DNA of 64,000 bases from Stenotrophomonas maltophilia. GTDB taxonomy: Bacteria; Pseudomonadota; Gammaproteobacteria; Xanthomonadales; Xanthomonadaceae. How positions within the stretch are numbered: the first letter of the stretch is position 1; the number at the start of each line of letters is the position of its first letter. The translations under genes and the position numbers were made by a program. Of the stretch, positions 33,732 through 42,646 are shown in pieces. The stretch spans positions 39,727 to 103,726 of the forward strand of contig DEZI01000015.1 in NCBI GenBank assembly GCA_002364755.1, written 5' to 3'. The notes beneath the pieces were generated by a model. It saw only the letters and a program-made list of their open reading frames with translations. It ran no database searches and was not told where the DNA came from.

Positions 33732-36623
33732 TCAGAACTTGTATCGTACACCGAAATACGCACGCCGCCCGTAGGTCACCACTTCACGGAAATTGCCGTA
33801 AAGCGGCTGGTACGCCACGCGCGGTTCGTTGGTCAGGTTCATCAGCTCCAGCGACAGCGACAGCTGCTTGTTGACCTTGTAGCGCATGCGCAGGTCGACG
33901 CTGGTGTTGTCGTCGTAGTAGCGGTTCTGCTGCGCGGCGTTGCCGGTGAAGTCCTGGTAGTAGTGCGAGCGGAACTTGCCGATGGCCTGGATGTTGAAGC
34001 GGCCCACGTCCCAGTAGATCGAGCCGGACAGCACGTGCCGCGAGAAACCGCTGAGGCCGGCCGGCGGCACGATGGCCGGGATGACGCTGCCATCGGCGGC
34101 CAGCTGCTCGCCCAGTCGCGAATCCTGGGTCTCGTAGTCGGCATCGGCGTAGTTGTAGCTGACCTTGAAGCCCAGCCCATCGAACGGCTTGGGCAGGTAG
34201 GACAGGCGATGGGTGACGCTCAGCTCCAGGCCGGTCAGGGTGCTGTCATCGTCGGTGGTGACCTGCTGGCGCACCGGCACGGTCACCGTCTGCCCGTTGA
34301 TCGTGTAGGTCTCCGGCACCAGCGCGGTGGCGGTGCCGCCGTTGAACTGCTTCCAGTACACCGCGCCGGCCAGCATGGTGTCCGGGTTCGGGTACCACTC
34401 CAGCGACAGGTCGCCGTTCCAGGACATCAGCGGCTGCGCCGCTGGGTTGCCGCTGGCACTGATGTCGTCCAGCGCATCGGCCAGGTTGCCGTAGGTGGCA
34501 TCGCTGCTGACATTGATGGTGCGGCCGGCACCCAGCGCCGCGATGTCCGGGCGCGACATCGCACGGTAGGCGCCGACGCGCAGCAGCACGTCCGGGCGCA
34601 GTTCGAAGGCCGCGTTCAGGCTGGGCAGCAGCTTGTCATTGCCGGCCTTGAACACCTGGGTGGTGTAGTCGCCGGTCGGCTGCAGGCGGATCGTGCCGTC
34701 GCCGTTGTCCTCGATCTGCAGGTCGGTGCGCACGCCTTCCGAACGGACGTCGGTCTTGACCCAGCGCAGGCCGACGTTGCCGGTCACCGGCATCCCGAAC
34801 AGGCTGCTGCTGAACTCGCCCAGCAGGTACAGCGCGCGGGTCTTCTCGGTGATGTCGACGTTGTTGGGATCCTGGAAGTCCGGATCCAGGCCGCTGTCGA
34901 GGCTGCCACGGAAGGATTGGTACAGGCAGTCCGGATCGAAGTAGGACCACGAGGAGATCGTGTTGCCGCTGGCGGCATCCATGAAATCGCTCTGCGGGAA
35001 TGGTGCGCGGCAGGCCTGGTTGGCAGCGATGATCTTCGCCTTGTCGGCGGCCACGCGCTGGTCGTAGTCGGTCACCAGGGTGTTGTCACGCAGGCGGTAG
35101 TCGGCCTGGCTGGCGCGCACGCCGCCCTTGATGCGGGTAAAGAAGCCCGACTCTGGCATGAAGCTGGCGTCGAAGCGGCCGGCCTTGATCTTGTGGTCGT
35201 TCTCGGTGGCGCTGGAGGTGACGCGGGCCGCACCGGAGTACGCATCCCAGTTCTGCACATCAAAGTTCGGCGCCAGGGCCACGCTCGGCACTTCGCCATG
35301 CCAGTCCCAGTCGTAGTCGACATAACCGGTGGTGCCGCTGCTGATGCCCGGCACGATGGCATTGTTGATGTCACGCTGGTTGGCCCGCAGGCGGGTCATG
35401 CGCTCGCTGTCCAGGCGGTTGGTATGCGAGTAGGACAGATCGGTGGACAGTTCCCAGGCCGGGCTCGGCCGCACGATCAGGTTCAGGCCGCCACCGGTGT
35501 ATTCCTCGCCGCGCCAGTAGCGGTTGGAGGTGGAATCGATCGAGGTACTGCCATGCAGGTGGCGGACGATGCCGTTTTCGTCCACCTCGCGCTGGGTGAT
35601 GCCACGGCGCGCGTTGGACAGGCTCAGGTCGCTGCGGTTTTCATACCAGTTGCGCTGGGTGTGCTCGAAGTCGACGTTCACTTCGACCACATCATTGGGC
35701 CGCCACTGCACCGCGGCGAACTCGCTCTGGCGGTCGTTGCGTTCCTGCTTCAGGCGGTAGATGCGGCTGCTGGGCACCAGATAGTACGGCGCACCGTTGG
35801 CGATGGCCTGCGCGCCCACTTCGGAGCAGTTGGCGTTGGCCACGTTCTGGTTGCCATCGCAGGCGTACCAGGTGGAACCGCTGGTGATGCTCTCTTCCGG
35901 GTCGGTGCCGTCCAGGCGCTGGAAGCCCAGCGAGACACCCAGCTTCTGGCCGTCGCCGAACTCGAACTGGTCGATGTAGCTGGCGGTGCCGCGGTAGCCG
36001 ATGCCATCGTCATCGCGGTACTTCTTGTCATACTCGGCCCAGCTGCCGCGCAGGTCGAACTGCACCGAGCGCTTGCCGTATTCCAGCGGCTTCACCGTTT
36101 CCAGGCCGATGGTGCCGGCCACGCCACCTTCGATGATGTCGGCGCGCTGGGTCTTGTAGATGGCCACCGTATTGATCAGCTCGGCCGGGAACATGTTGAA
36201 GTTCACCGAGCGGTCGCCGCTGCCGTTGGTGATCTCACGGCCGTTGAAATTGGTGCTGCTGAGGAAAGCGCCGAGGCCGCGGATGGAAATCTCCGAGGCA
36301 CCGGTCTTGTCGCGGGTCGAGGCGGCGCCGGTCAGCGTTTCGATCGCATCGGCCAGGGACGGTGCCGGCAGGTCGCCGATGTCGTCTGCCGAGAGCACGT
36401 CGGCGATGACCGTGTCGTCGCGCTTCTTGTTGATCGAACTCTGCATCGATTCGCGGATGCCGGTGACCTGCACCTGGTCCAGCGTGGTGGCGTCCTGCCC
36501 GGCACTGCCGCTGGTGGACTGCGCCTGCGCCAGCGGAGCGGCGGCCAGCGCGGCAAGCAAAGCCACGACGAGGGGCGTGGGTGACAGCGTGATGGTGCGT
36601 ACAGCTCCGGCAGATTGCCGCAT
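33732..36623 (-). CDS. TonB-dependent receptor for alginate/polyuronate oligomers (predicted)
   Basis: A 963-residue outer-membrane receptor. Start chosen at MRQSAGAVRTITL (36623), right after a TGGGAGGAGG ribosome site; the longer frame crosses the promoter. Signal peptide to about residue 38 (LLAALAAAPLAQAQ), TonB box-like LDQVQVTGIRESM near 50, plug domain (SLADAIETLTGAASTRDKTGASEISIRGL; FNMFPAELINTVAIYKTQRADIIEGG) to about 210, then a barrel ending YGRRAYFGVRYKF. This is the large subclass common in Xanthomonas and Caulobacter for carbohydrate uptake. Divergent placement from alginate lyase genes makes oligo-alginate the best ligand guess. Confidence 0.9.
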   Translation of the reverse strand: MRQSAGAVRTITLSPTPLVVALLAALAAAPLAQAQSTSGSAGQDATTLDQVQVTGIRESMQSSINKKRDDTVIADVLSADDIGDLPAPSLADAIETLTGAASTRDKTGASEISIRGLGAFLSSTNFNGREITNGSGDRSVNFNMFPAELINTVAIYKTQRADIIEGGVAGTIGLETVKPLEYGKRSVQFDLRGSWAEYDKKYRDDDGIGYRGTASYIDQFEFGDGQKLGVSLGFQRLDGTDPEESITSGSTWYACDGNQNVANANCSEVGAQAIANGAPYYLVPSSRIYRLKQERNDRQSEFAAVQWRPNDVVEVNVDFEHTQRNWYENRSDLSLSNARRGITQREVDENGIVRHLHGSTSIDSTSNRYWRGEEYTGGGLNLIVRPSPAWELSTDLSYSHTNRLDSERMTRLRANQRDINNAIVPGISSGTTGYVDYDWDWHGEVPSVALAPNFDVQNWDAYSGAARVTSSATENDHKIKAGRFDASFMPESGFFTRIKGGVRASQADYRLRDNTLVTDYDQRVAADKAKIIAANQACRAPFPQSDFMDAASGNTISSWSYFDPDCLYQSFRGSLDSGLDPDFQDPNNVDITEKTRALYLLGEFSSSLFGMPVTGNVGLRWVKTDVRSEGVRTDLQIEDNGDGTIRLQPTGDYTTQVFKAGNDKLLPSLNAAFELRPDVLLRVGAYRAMSRPDIAALGAGRTINVSSDATYGNLADALDDISASGNPAAQPLMSWNGDLSLEWYPNPDTMLAGAVYWKQFNGGTATALVPETYTINGQTVTVPVRQQVTTDDDSTLTGLELSVTHRLSYLPKPFDGLGFKVSYNYADADYETQDSRLGEQLAADGSVIPAIVPPAGLSGFSRHVLSGSIYWDVGRFNIQAIGKFRSHYYQDFTGNAAQQNRYYDDNTSVDLRMRYKVNKQLSLSLELMNLTNEPRVAYQPLYGNFREVVTYGRRAYFGVRYKF

Positions 36624-36733
36624 GGTTTCCTCCTCCCAAAGGATCGCCTGGTTGGCAGGCGTGGACGCAGCTTCGACATGCAGACACCGAAATGTCAACC
36701 AACTGGACTGGATTTTTCTTAATACCTTTGTTT

Positions 36734-36818
36734 CATACCAATTGGCTGTCATTGAATGTGCTGATGCAGCATGACTTTGCGCGAAAGCTGGCTTACAACA
36801 GATTCCGCAATTGGTATG
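36734..36818. promoter_or_regulatory. paired candidate operators in the PUL divergent promoter
   Basis: AATTGGTATG occurs on the minus strand at 36743-36734 and on the plus strand at 36809-36818, one toward each divergent transcript. The motif agrees with half of the TTGGTATACCAA site of uronate-responsive FadR-type regulators. Weak -10-like TATTAA for the receptor lies next to the first copy. Confidence 0.6.
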
Positions 36819-36863
36819 CACACCCACCCCGAACGACGGCCCGGCCGTCCCTGGAAGGACTTC

Positions 36864-38303
36864 ATGCGCACCGAATCGACTTCGTACCGCCAGTCCAACC
36901 CGTTTCCTGGATCATTCCTCGCTACTGGTCTGGCAATTTGTCTGACCACTTCGTCGGCACAGGCCGCCAGCTGGCTGGTCCACGATGCCGCCGAGTTCAC
37001 CATCGCCGCCGCCGCCCTGACGCCCGGCGATGAAATCGTGCTGGCCGACGGCACCTGGACCGACACCCGCCTGCTGTTGAAGGGCCAGGGCACCGAGGCC
37101 GCGCCGATCACCCTGCGCGCACAGACCCCGGGCAAGGTGATCCTCAGCGGGCGCTCGGACCTGCGCCTGGCCGGCAGCTACCTGCAGGTTTCCAATCTGG
37201 TGTTCCGCGATGGCTACACGCCCGGCGATGCCGTCGTCGCGTTCCGCGAATCGAGCAAGGCGGTGGCCAGCCACAGCCGGGTGACCGGCCTGGTCATCGA
37301 CGACTACACCAACCCCGATGCCAGCGACCAGGACTACTGGGTGTCGCTGTACGGCAGCCACAACCGCCTCGACCACAGCCAGCTGCGCGGCAAGACGAAT
37401 GCCGGTCCGACCGTGGTGGTGGTGCGCGATGCCACCCAGGGCCTGGACAACCAGCACCGCATCCACCACAACTGGTTCGGGCCGCGCCCGCTGCTCGGCG
37501 TCAACGGCGGCGAAACGATCCGCGTCGGCACCAGCGATACCTCGCTGAGCGATTCCAACAGCACCGTGGAAAACAACTGGTTTGAAGGCTGCGACGGCGA
37601 GACCGAGATCGTCTCCAACAAGTCCGGTGGCAACACCTACCGCAGCAACGTCTTCTATCGCTCGGCCGGCGCGCTGACCCTGCGCCACGGCAACGGCAAC
37701 CGGGTGCTCGACAATGTCTTCCTCGGCGACGACAAGGCCGGTACCGGCGGCGTGCGCATCATCAACGCCGACCAGACCGTCAGCAACAACTACTTCGAGC
37801 GCCTGGCCGGTTCCAGCAACCGCTCGGCACTGGCAATCATGGACGCGCAGGCCGATCCGCCGCTGTCCGGCTATGCGCCGGTGGTCAACGCCACCCTCAG
37901 CCGCAACACGTTCGTGGATGTGGCGAAAATCAGCTTCGGCGTCGGCCATGACGCGGCCAAGGGCATCGATGTGGCCGCCAGCAACAGCCGCTTCAGCGCC
38001 AACCTGATCGTCAACCGCACCAGCAGGAACCCGCCCACCGCCGCCAGTTCACTGGCCGGCATCGCCTTCAGCGGCAACGTGCAGTCGCCGCAGGCAAGCA
38101 CGGTATTTCCCAGCGGCGTCGAAAGCCGCAGCGTGACCCTGCAGCAGGCCGCCAGCGGCCTGTGGACGCCCACCCCTGCCCTGCCCGCCACCGGTGCCGA
38201 TCCGGCGCTGGCGATGACCGCGCGCGAGGCCACGGGGGTGGACTGGTATCCCAAGGTGGGCGAGGTTGCCCTGTCCCGCACCAGCACCGGAGTTGATCGA
38301 TGA
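36864..38303 (+). CDS. polysaccharide lyase family 6 (alginate lyase / chondroitinase B fold)
   Basis: A 479-residue exported beta-helix enzyme that cleaves uronate polysaccharides by beta-elimination. Start at MRTESTSYRQSNP (36864), preceded by GGAAGGA; an in-frame ATG at 36816 is an alternative. Signal peptide ends near SSAQA (about residue 34). PL6 signatures: SGRSDLRLAGSYLQVSNLVF near residue 95, GGETIRVGTSD near 215, the calcium/lysine block NNWFEGCDGETEIVSNKSGG near 237 with catalytic Lys, and SAGALTLRHGNGNRV near 270 with catalytic Arg. Neighbouring PL17 and MFS genes make alginate far more likely than chondroitin. Coupled to the next gene by ATGA. Confidence 0.92.
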   Translation: MRTESTSYRQSNPFPGSFLATGLAICLTTSSAQAASWLVHDAAEFTIAAAALTPGDEIVLADGTWTDTRLLLKGQGTEAAPITLRAQTPGKVILSGRSDLRLAGSYLQVSNLVFRDGYTPGDAVVAFRESSKAVASHSRVTGLVIDDYTNPDASDQDYWVSLYGSHNRLDHSQLRGKTNAGPTVVVVRDATQGLDNQHRIHHNWFGPRPLLGVNGGETIRVGTSDTSLSDSNSTVENNWFEGCDGETEIVSNKSGGNTYRSNVFYRSAGALTLRHGNGNRVLDNVFLGDDKAGTGGVRIINADQTVSNNYFERLAGSSNRSALAIMDAQADPPLSGYAPVVNATLSRNTFVDVAKISFGVGHDAAKGIDVAASNSRFSANLIVNRTSRNPPTAASSLAGIAFSGNVQSPQASTVFPSGVESRSVTLQQAASGLWTPTPALPATGADPALAMTAREATGVDWYPKVGEVALSRTSTGVDR

Positions 38304-40528
38304 GGTTGCAGCCGCTGTTTGTTTCCCTGGCCCTGGCCGTCCCCTTTGCCCTGCTGCCGGCCGCACCGCTGCTGGCGGCCCCGGCCGCCGCCGCGCGCCA
38401 GGCCGACACTGCGCCGGTGCTGGTGACCGCTGCGCAGTGGCAGCAGATGGCCAGCGAAGGCAGCCGCTACCCGTGGTTCGCCAAGGAACAGGCGCGCACC
38501 GAGGCATCGCTGAAGAAGATGATGAAGGCCGGCATTGATGTGCCGGTGCCCAAGGACAAGGGCGGCGGCCGCACCCATGAACAGCACAAGCGCAATTACC
38601 AGGCGCTGCTGGCGGCCGGCACGCTGTACCGGCTGACCGGCGACAAAGCCTATGTCACGTACTCGCGCGACATGCTGCTGCAGTACGCCAAGCTCTACCC
38701 GACCCTGGGCGCGCACCCGGAAGGCCGCGGGCAGATTCCCGGCCGCGTGTTCTGGCAGGTGCTCAACGATTCGGTGTGGCTGGTCAACGCCATCCAGGGC
38801 TACGACGCGATCCGCGACGCACTGTCCGCGCAGGACCGGCAGACCATCGAGTCGCAGCTGTTCCGGCCGATGGCCGAATTCCTGATCAGCGAGCCGAAGA
38901 ACTACGACCAGATCCACAACCACGCGACCTGGGCGGTGGCCGCCACCGGCATGACCGGCTACGTGCTGCGCGACCAGGAGCTGGTGGAGAAATCCCTGCG
39001 CGGCAGCCAGAAGGACGATCAGTTCGGCTTCCTGCGGCAGATCGACCTGCTGTTCTCGCCCGATGGCTATTACGAGGAAGGCCCGTACTACCAGCGCTAT
39101 GCGCTGGCGCCGTTCCTGCTGTTCGCCAACGCCATCGAACGCAACGAGCCGCAGCGGAAGGTCTTCGCGCGCCGCGACGGCGTGCTGCTGAAGGCCGTGG
39201 ATGTGCTGGTGCAGACCAGCTACGACGGCCTGTTTTTCCCGATCAACGATGCGATCCTCGACAAGGGCATCGACACCGAGGAGCTGGTGGCCGGCATCGG
39301 CATCGCCTATGCGCGCACCGGCGATGACCACCTGCTGTCGGTGGCCCAGCAGCAGAAACGCCTGCTGCTCTCGCCCGAAGGCCTACAGGTGGCGCAGGCG
39401 CTGGCGGCCAACAAGGCCAAACCCTTCGATTACAGACCGATGCTGCTGCGCGATGGCCCCGACGGTGACCGCGGCGGCCTGGCGATCCTGCGCATGAACG
39501 GCGAGGACGGCCAGGCGCTGGTGCAGAAGGACACCATGCAGGGCATGGGCCACGGCCACTTCGACAAGCTCAACTGGCTGTTCTACGACAACGGCAAGGC
39601 CGTGGTGACCGACTACGGCGCGGTGCGCTTCCTCAACGTGGAAGCCAAGCGCGGCGGCATCTACCTGGCCGAGAACCGCAGCTGGGCCAAGCAGACCGTG
39701 GCCCACAACACCCTGGTGGTGGACGAGCAGAGCCACTTCAAGGGTGACTGGAAGCGCGGCGAGGAGCATGCACCGCAGGTGCGCTTCTTCCAGGCCGACA
39801 CCGATACCCAGGTCGCCTCGGCAACCATGCGCGACGCCTACCCCGGCTTGGTGTTCACCCGCACCCAGGCGCTGCTGCGCCACCCCGAACTGGGCCTGCC
39901 GGTGGTGCTGGACCTGCTGCAGGTATACGGTGACAAGGCCGCGCGCTACGACCTGCCCCTGCATTTCAACGGCCACATCGTCACCACCGGTTTCGAGGCC
40001 GAGCACTTCACCAGCCAGCGCCCGGTGCTGGGCAAGGACAACGGCTACCAGCACCTGTGGCTGGATGCACGCAGCAAGCCCGGCAGCGAGCCGCGCACGC
40101 TGGCCTGGCTGCTCGATGGCCGCTTCTACACCTATCGCTTCGGCAGCAGCGCGCCCGCGCAGGCGCTGCTGGTGGAAAGCGGTGCCAACGATCCCGAATT
40201 CAACCTGCGCCGCGAGCCGGCCCTGCTGCAGCGCGTGGAAGGCCAGAAGGACGTCACCTTCTTCAGCGTGCTGGAGCCGCATGGCGAGTACAACGGCACC
40301 GCCGAGTACGTGCACGGCGCCGACAGCCGCATCAAGGACATCGTGCGCACCCGCGGCAGCGATGCCGAGGTGATCGAGCTGCGCCTGGCCAGCGGTGCAC
40401 GCATCGCCCTGGGCGTGGCCGATGACAGCAGCGCCAAGGGCGAGCACAGCGTGACCGTCGATGGCCACGCCTACCGCTGGAGCGGCAGCCACGCGCGCAT
40501 GGACCGCAGCAAGGGTGACGCGAAATGA
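38300..40528 (+). CDS. oligoalginate lyase, family PL17 (heparinase II/III-like)
   Basis: A 742-residue enzyme with a signal peptide (LALAVPFALLPAAPLLAA), an alpha/alpha-toroid N-terminal domain and a heparinase II/III-like beta-sandwich. Active-site residues typical of PL17 exo-lyases are visible: IHNHATWAVAATG near residue 212 (Asn-His), EEGPYYQRYALAPF near 260 (Tyr), and MGHGHFDKLNW near 415 (His). The enzyme removes unsaturated monouronates (4-deoxy-5-keto uronate after opening) from alginate oligomers, probably in the periplasm. Both ends overlap neighbours by ATGA, so lyase-lyase-transporter expression is tightly linked. Family assignment is firm, exact polymer preference is not. Confidence 0.92.
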   Translation: MRLQPLFVSLALAVPFALLPAAPLLAAPAAAARQADTAPVLVTAAQWQQMASEGSRYPWFAKEQARTEASLKKMMKAGIDVPVPKDKGGGRTHEQHKRNYQALLAAGTLYRLTGDKAYVTYSRDMLLQYAKLYPTLGAHPEGRGQIPGRVFWQVLNDSVWLVNAIQGYDAIRDALSAQDRQTIESQLFRPMAEFLISEPKNYDQIHNHATWAVAATGMTGYVLRDQELVEKSLRGSQKDDQFGFLRQIDLLFSPDGYYEEGPYYQRYALAPFLLFANAIERNEPQRKVFARRDGVLLKAVDVLVQTSYDGLFFPINDAILDKGIDTEELVAGIGIAYARTGDDHLLSVAQQQKRLLLSPEGLQVAQALAANKAKPFDYRPMLLRDGPDGDRGGLAILRMNGEDGQALVQKDTMQGMGHGHFDKLNWLFYDNGKAVVTDYGAVRFLNVEAKRGGIYLAENRSWAKQTVAHNTLVVDEQSHFKGDWKRGEEHAPQVRFFQADTDTQVASATMRDAYPGLVFTRTQALLRHPELGLPVVLDLLQVYGDKAARYDLPLHFNGHIVTTGFEAEHFTSQRPVLGKDNGYQHLWLDARSKPGSEPRTLAWLLDGRFYTYRFGSSAPAQALLVESGANDPEFNLRREPALLQRVEGQKDVTFFSVLEPHGEYNGTAEYVHGADSRIKDIVRTRGSDAEVIELRLASGARIALGVADDSSAKGEHSVTVDGHAYRWSGSHARMDRSKGDAK

Positions 40529-41829
40529 ACGGCCCTGCGGTGGTGGGCCAACTGCGCAAGGTGCCGGTGCGCTCGGCCGTACGCTGGCTGATCGTCGGCC
40601 TGATCGCCGTGGCCACGGTCATCAACTACATCGACCGCAATGCACTGGCGGTGATGTGGCCGGAAATCGCCAAGGAGGTAGGCGCGACCAAGGATGACTA
40701 CGCGCTGCTGGTGACCGTGTTCATGCTGTTCTATGCAGCCGGCCAGTTCCTGTTCGGCCGCCTGTTCGACATGATCGGCACGCGCCTGGGCTTCGCCCTG
40801 TCGATCAGCGTGTGGTCGATCTCCATCGCCCTGCATTCGGTCACCCATTCGATGCTGTCCTTCAGCCTGGTGCGGGCGATGCTCGGCATCAGCGAAGCCG
40901 GTGCCTGGCCGGGCGCGGTGAAGGCCAATGCCGAGTGGTTCCCGGCGCGTGAACGCGCACTGGCGCAGGGCGTGTTCAACGCCGGCGCGTCGATCGGCGC
41001 CATCGTGTCCGCACCGGCCATCGCCGGCCTGTACCTGTGGCTGGGCTGGCGCGGCACCTTCGTGCTGGTCGGTGCCATCGGCTTCCTGTGGCTGCTGCCG
41101 TGGCTGTTCGTCTACCGCGCCGGCCCGGACAAGCACCCGTGGGTGAGCGATGCCGAGCGCCGCCTGATCATGGAAGACCAGGCCGGGCAGCAGGATGCCG
41201 CCGCGCCCAAGGTGAGCGTGCGTTCGCTGCTGGCCCACCGGCAGAGCTGGGGCATGCTCGCCTGCCGCTTCCTGCTGGACCCGATCTGGTGGCTGTTCGT
41301 GTCCTGGCTGCCGATCTACCTGGCCGAAACCTTCGGCTTCGACATCAAGCAGATCGGTCTGTTCGCCTGGGTGCCGTTCGTGGGCGCGATGTTCGGCAGC
41401 CTCAGTGGCGGCTGGCTGTCCGGGCGTCTGATCCGCGGCGGGCAGAGCGTGGACCGTGCACGCAAGCTGTCCATCACCCTGGGCTGCGTGATCATGGCCC
41501 CTGCCCTGCTGGGCGCGGTGCTGGCCAACCAGCCGTTGTTTGCCGTGCTGGCGATTGCCGCGGTGCTGTTCGGTTTCCAGGTCGCCATCGGCAACATCCA
41601 GACCCTGCCGGGTGATCTGTTCGATGGCCGATCGGTCGGCACCCTCGCCGGCCTCGGTGGCCTGGCTGCAGTGGCCGGCACGCTGATCACCACCTGGCTG
41701 GTGCCGGTGCTGACCCGGCATTCCTACGCCCCGATCTTCATCCTCGTCGCCGCGCTGGTGCCGCTGTCGCTGGCCGCGCTGTGGTGGTGGACCGGCCCCA
41801 TCCACAAGCTTGACCGCCGTGGCGGCTGA
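40525..41829 (+). CDS. MFS uptake transporter, anion:cation symporter (hexuronate) family
   Basis: A 434-residue inner-membrane protein with twelve predicted helices. The ACS/ExuT hallmark NYIDRNALAVMWPEIAKE is near residue 33, with RLFDMIGTRLGFALSISVWS near 75 and MLGISEAGAWPGAVKANAEWF near 117. Family members import hexuronates, tartrate or phthalate with protons. In this locus it should carry the unsaturated monouronate or deoxy-keto uronate into the cytoplasm. It follows the PL17 gene with an ATGA overlap. Confidence 0.92.
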   Translation: MNGPAVVGQLRKVPVRSAVRWLIVGLIAVATVINYIDRNALAVMWPEIAKEVGATKDDYALLVTVFMLFYAAGQFLFGRLFDMIGTRLGFALSISVWSISIALHSVTHSMLSFSLVRAMLGISEAGAWPGAVKANAEWFPARERALAQGVFNAGASIGAIVSAPAIAGLYLWLGWRGTFVLVGAIGFLWLLPWLFVYRAGPDKHPWVSDAERRLIMEDQAGQQDAAAPKVSVRSLLAHRQSWGMLACRFLLDPIWWLFVSWLPIYLAETFGFDIKQIGLFAWVPFVGAMFGSLSGGWLSGRLIRGGQSVDRARKLSITLGCVIMAPALLGAVLANQPLFAVLAIAAVLFGFQVAIGNIQTLPGDLFDGRSVGTLAGLGGLAAVAGTLITTWLVPVLTRHSYAPIFILVAALVPLSLAALWWWTGPIHKLDRRGG

Positions 41830-41875
41830 GCACGCGTTTCCCTTTCATTCCCCCGCAAACCAAGGAGTTTCCCGC

Positions 41876-42628
41876 ATGTCGTTCCAGGACAAGGTGGCCA
41901 TCGTCACCGGTGGTGGCCGTGATATCGGCCGTGCCGTCTCGATCAAGCTGGCCGCCGCCGGCGCACGCGTCTGCATCAACTACGCCAACGATGAAGCCAG
42001 CGCCAATGAAACGCTGGCGCAGATCCAGGCCGCCGGTGGCCAGGCCATCGTGCACCGCGCCGACGTGACCGATGCCGCGGCCGTGGCCGGGCTCGTCGCC
42101 GCGACCCAGGCCGCGTTCGGCGAGCGCATCGATCTGCTGGTGAACGTGGCCGGCGGCATGGTGCAGCGCCGCCCGCTGGCCGAGATCGACCCGGCGTTCT
42201 TCCACACGGTGATGGACCTCAACCTGACCTCGACCTACCTGACCACCCACGCGGTGGTGCCGCACATGGGCGAAGGCGCGGCCATCGTCAATTTCGCTTC
42301 GCAGGCCGGCCGCGATGGCGGTGGCCCGGGCGCGTCGATCTACGCCACCGCCAAGGCCGCGGTGATGACCTTCACCCGCGCCATGGCCAAGGAACTGGGG
42401 CCGAAGGGCATCCGCGTGAACGCGCTGTGCTGCGGCATGATCGCCACCCGTTTCCATGATGAATTCACCAAGCCGGAAGTGCGCACCGCCGTTGCCGGCA
42501 ACACCCCGCTGCGCCGGCAGGGCGTGCCGGACGAAGCCGCCGATGCGGCGGTGTTCCTGGCCTCCGATGCAGCGGCGTTCATCACCGGTGCGAACCTGGA
42601 CGTCAACGGCGGCACCTACTTCTCCTGA
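41876..42628 (+). CDS. SDR oxidoreductase, probable deoxy-keto-uronate (DEH) reductase
   Basis: A 250-residue SDR. Start at MSFQDKVAIVTGG (41876), preceded by AAGGAG. Cofactor motif TGGGRDIG (residues 12-19), NVAGG near 90, and a complete active site: Ser in NFASQAG near 143 and YATAK near 160. Ends DVNGGTYFS as usual. In alginate pathways such reductases turn 4-deoxy-L-erythro-5-hexoseulose uronate into 2-keto-3-deoxygluconate, which then needs KDG kinase and aldolase; neither is in the window. Cofactor choice (NADH or NADPH) cannot be read directly. The 46-base gap after the transporter suggests the same operon. Confidence 0.88.
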   Translation: MSFQDKVAIVTGGGRDIGRAVSIKLAAAGARVCINYANDEASANETLAQIQAAGGQAIVHRADVTDAAAVAGLVAATQAAFGERIDLLVNVAGGMVQRRPLAEIDPAFFHTVMDLNLTSTYLTTHAVVPHMGEGAAIVNFASQAGRDGGGPGASIYATAKAAVMTFTRAMAKELGPKGIRVNALCCGMIATRFHDEFTKPEVRTAVAGNTPLRRQGVPDEAADAAVFLASDAAAFITGANLDVNGGTYFS

Positions 42629-42646
42629 CCTGAGCGGACACCTGCC

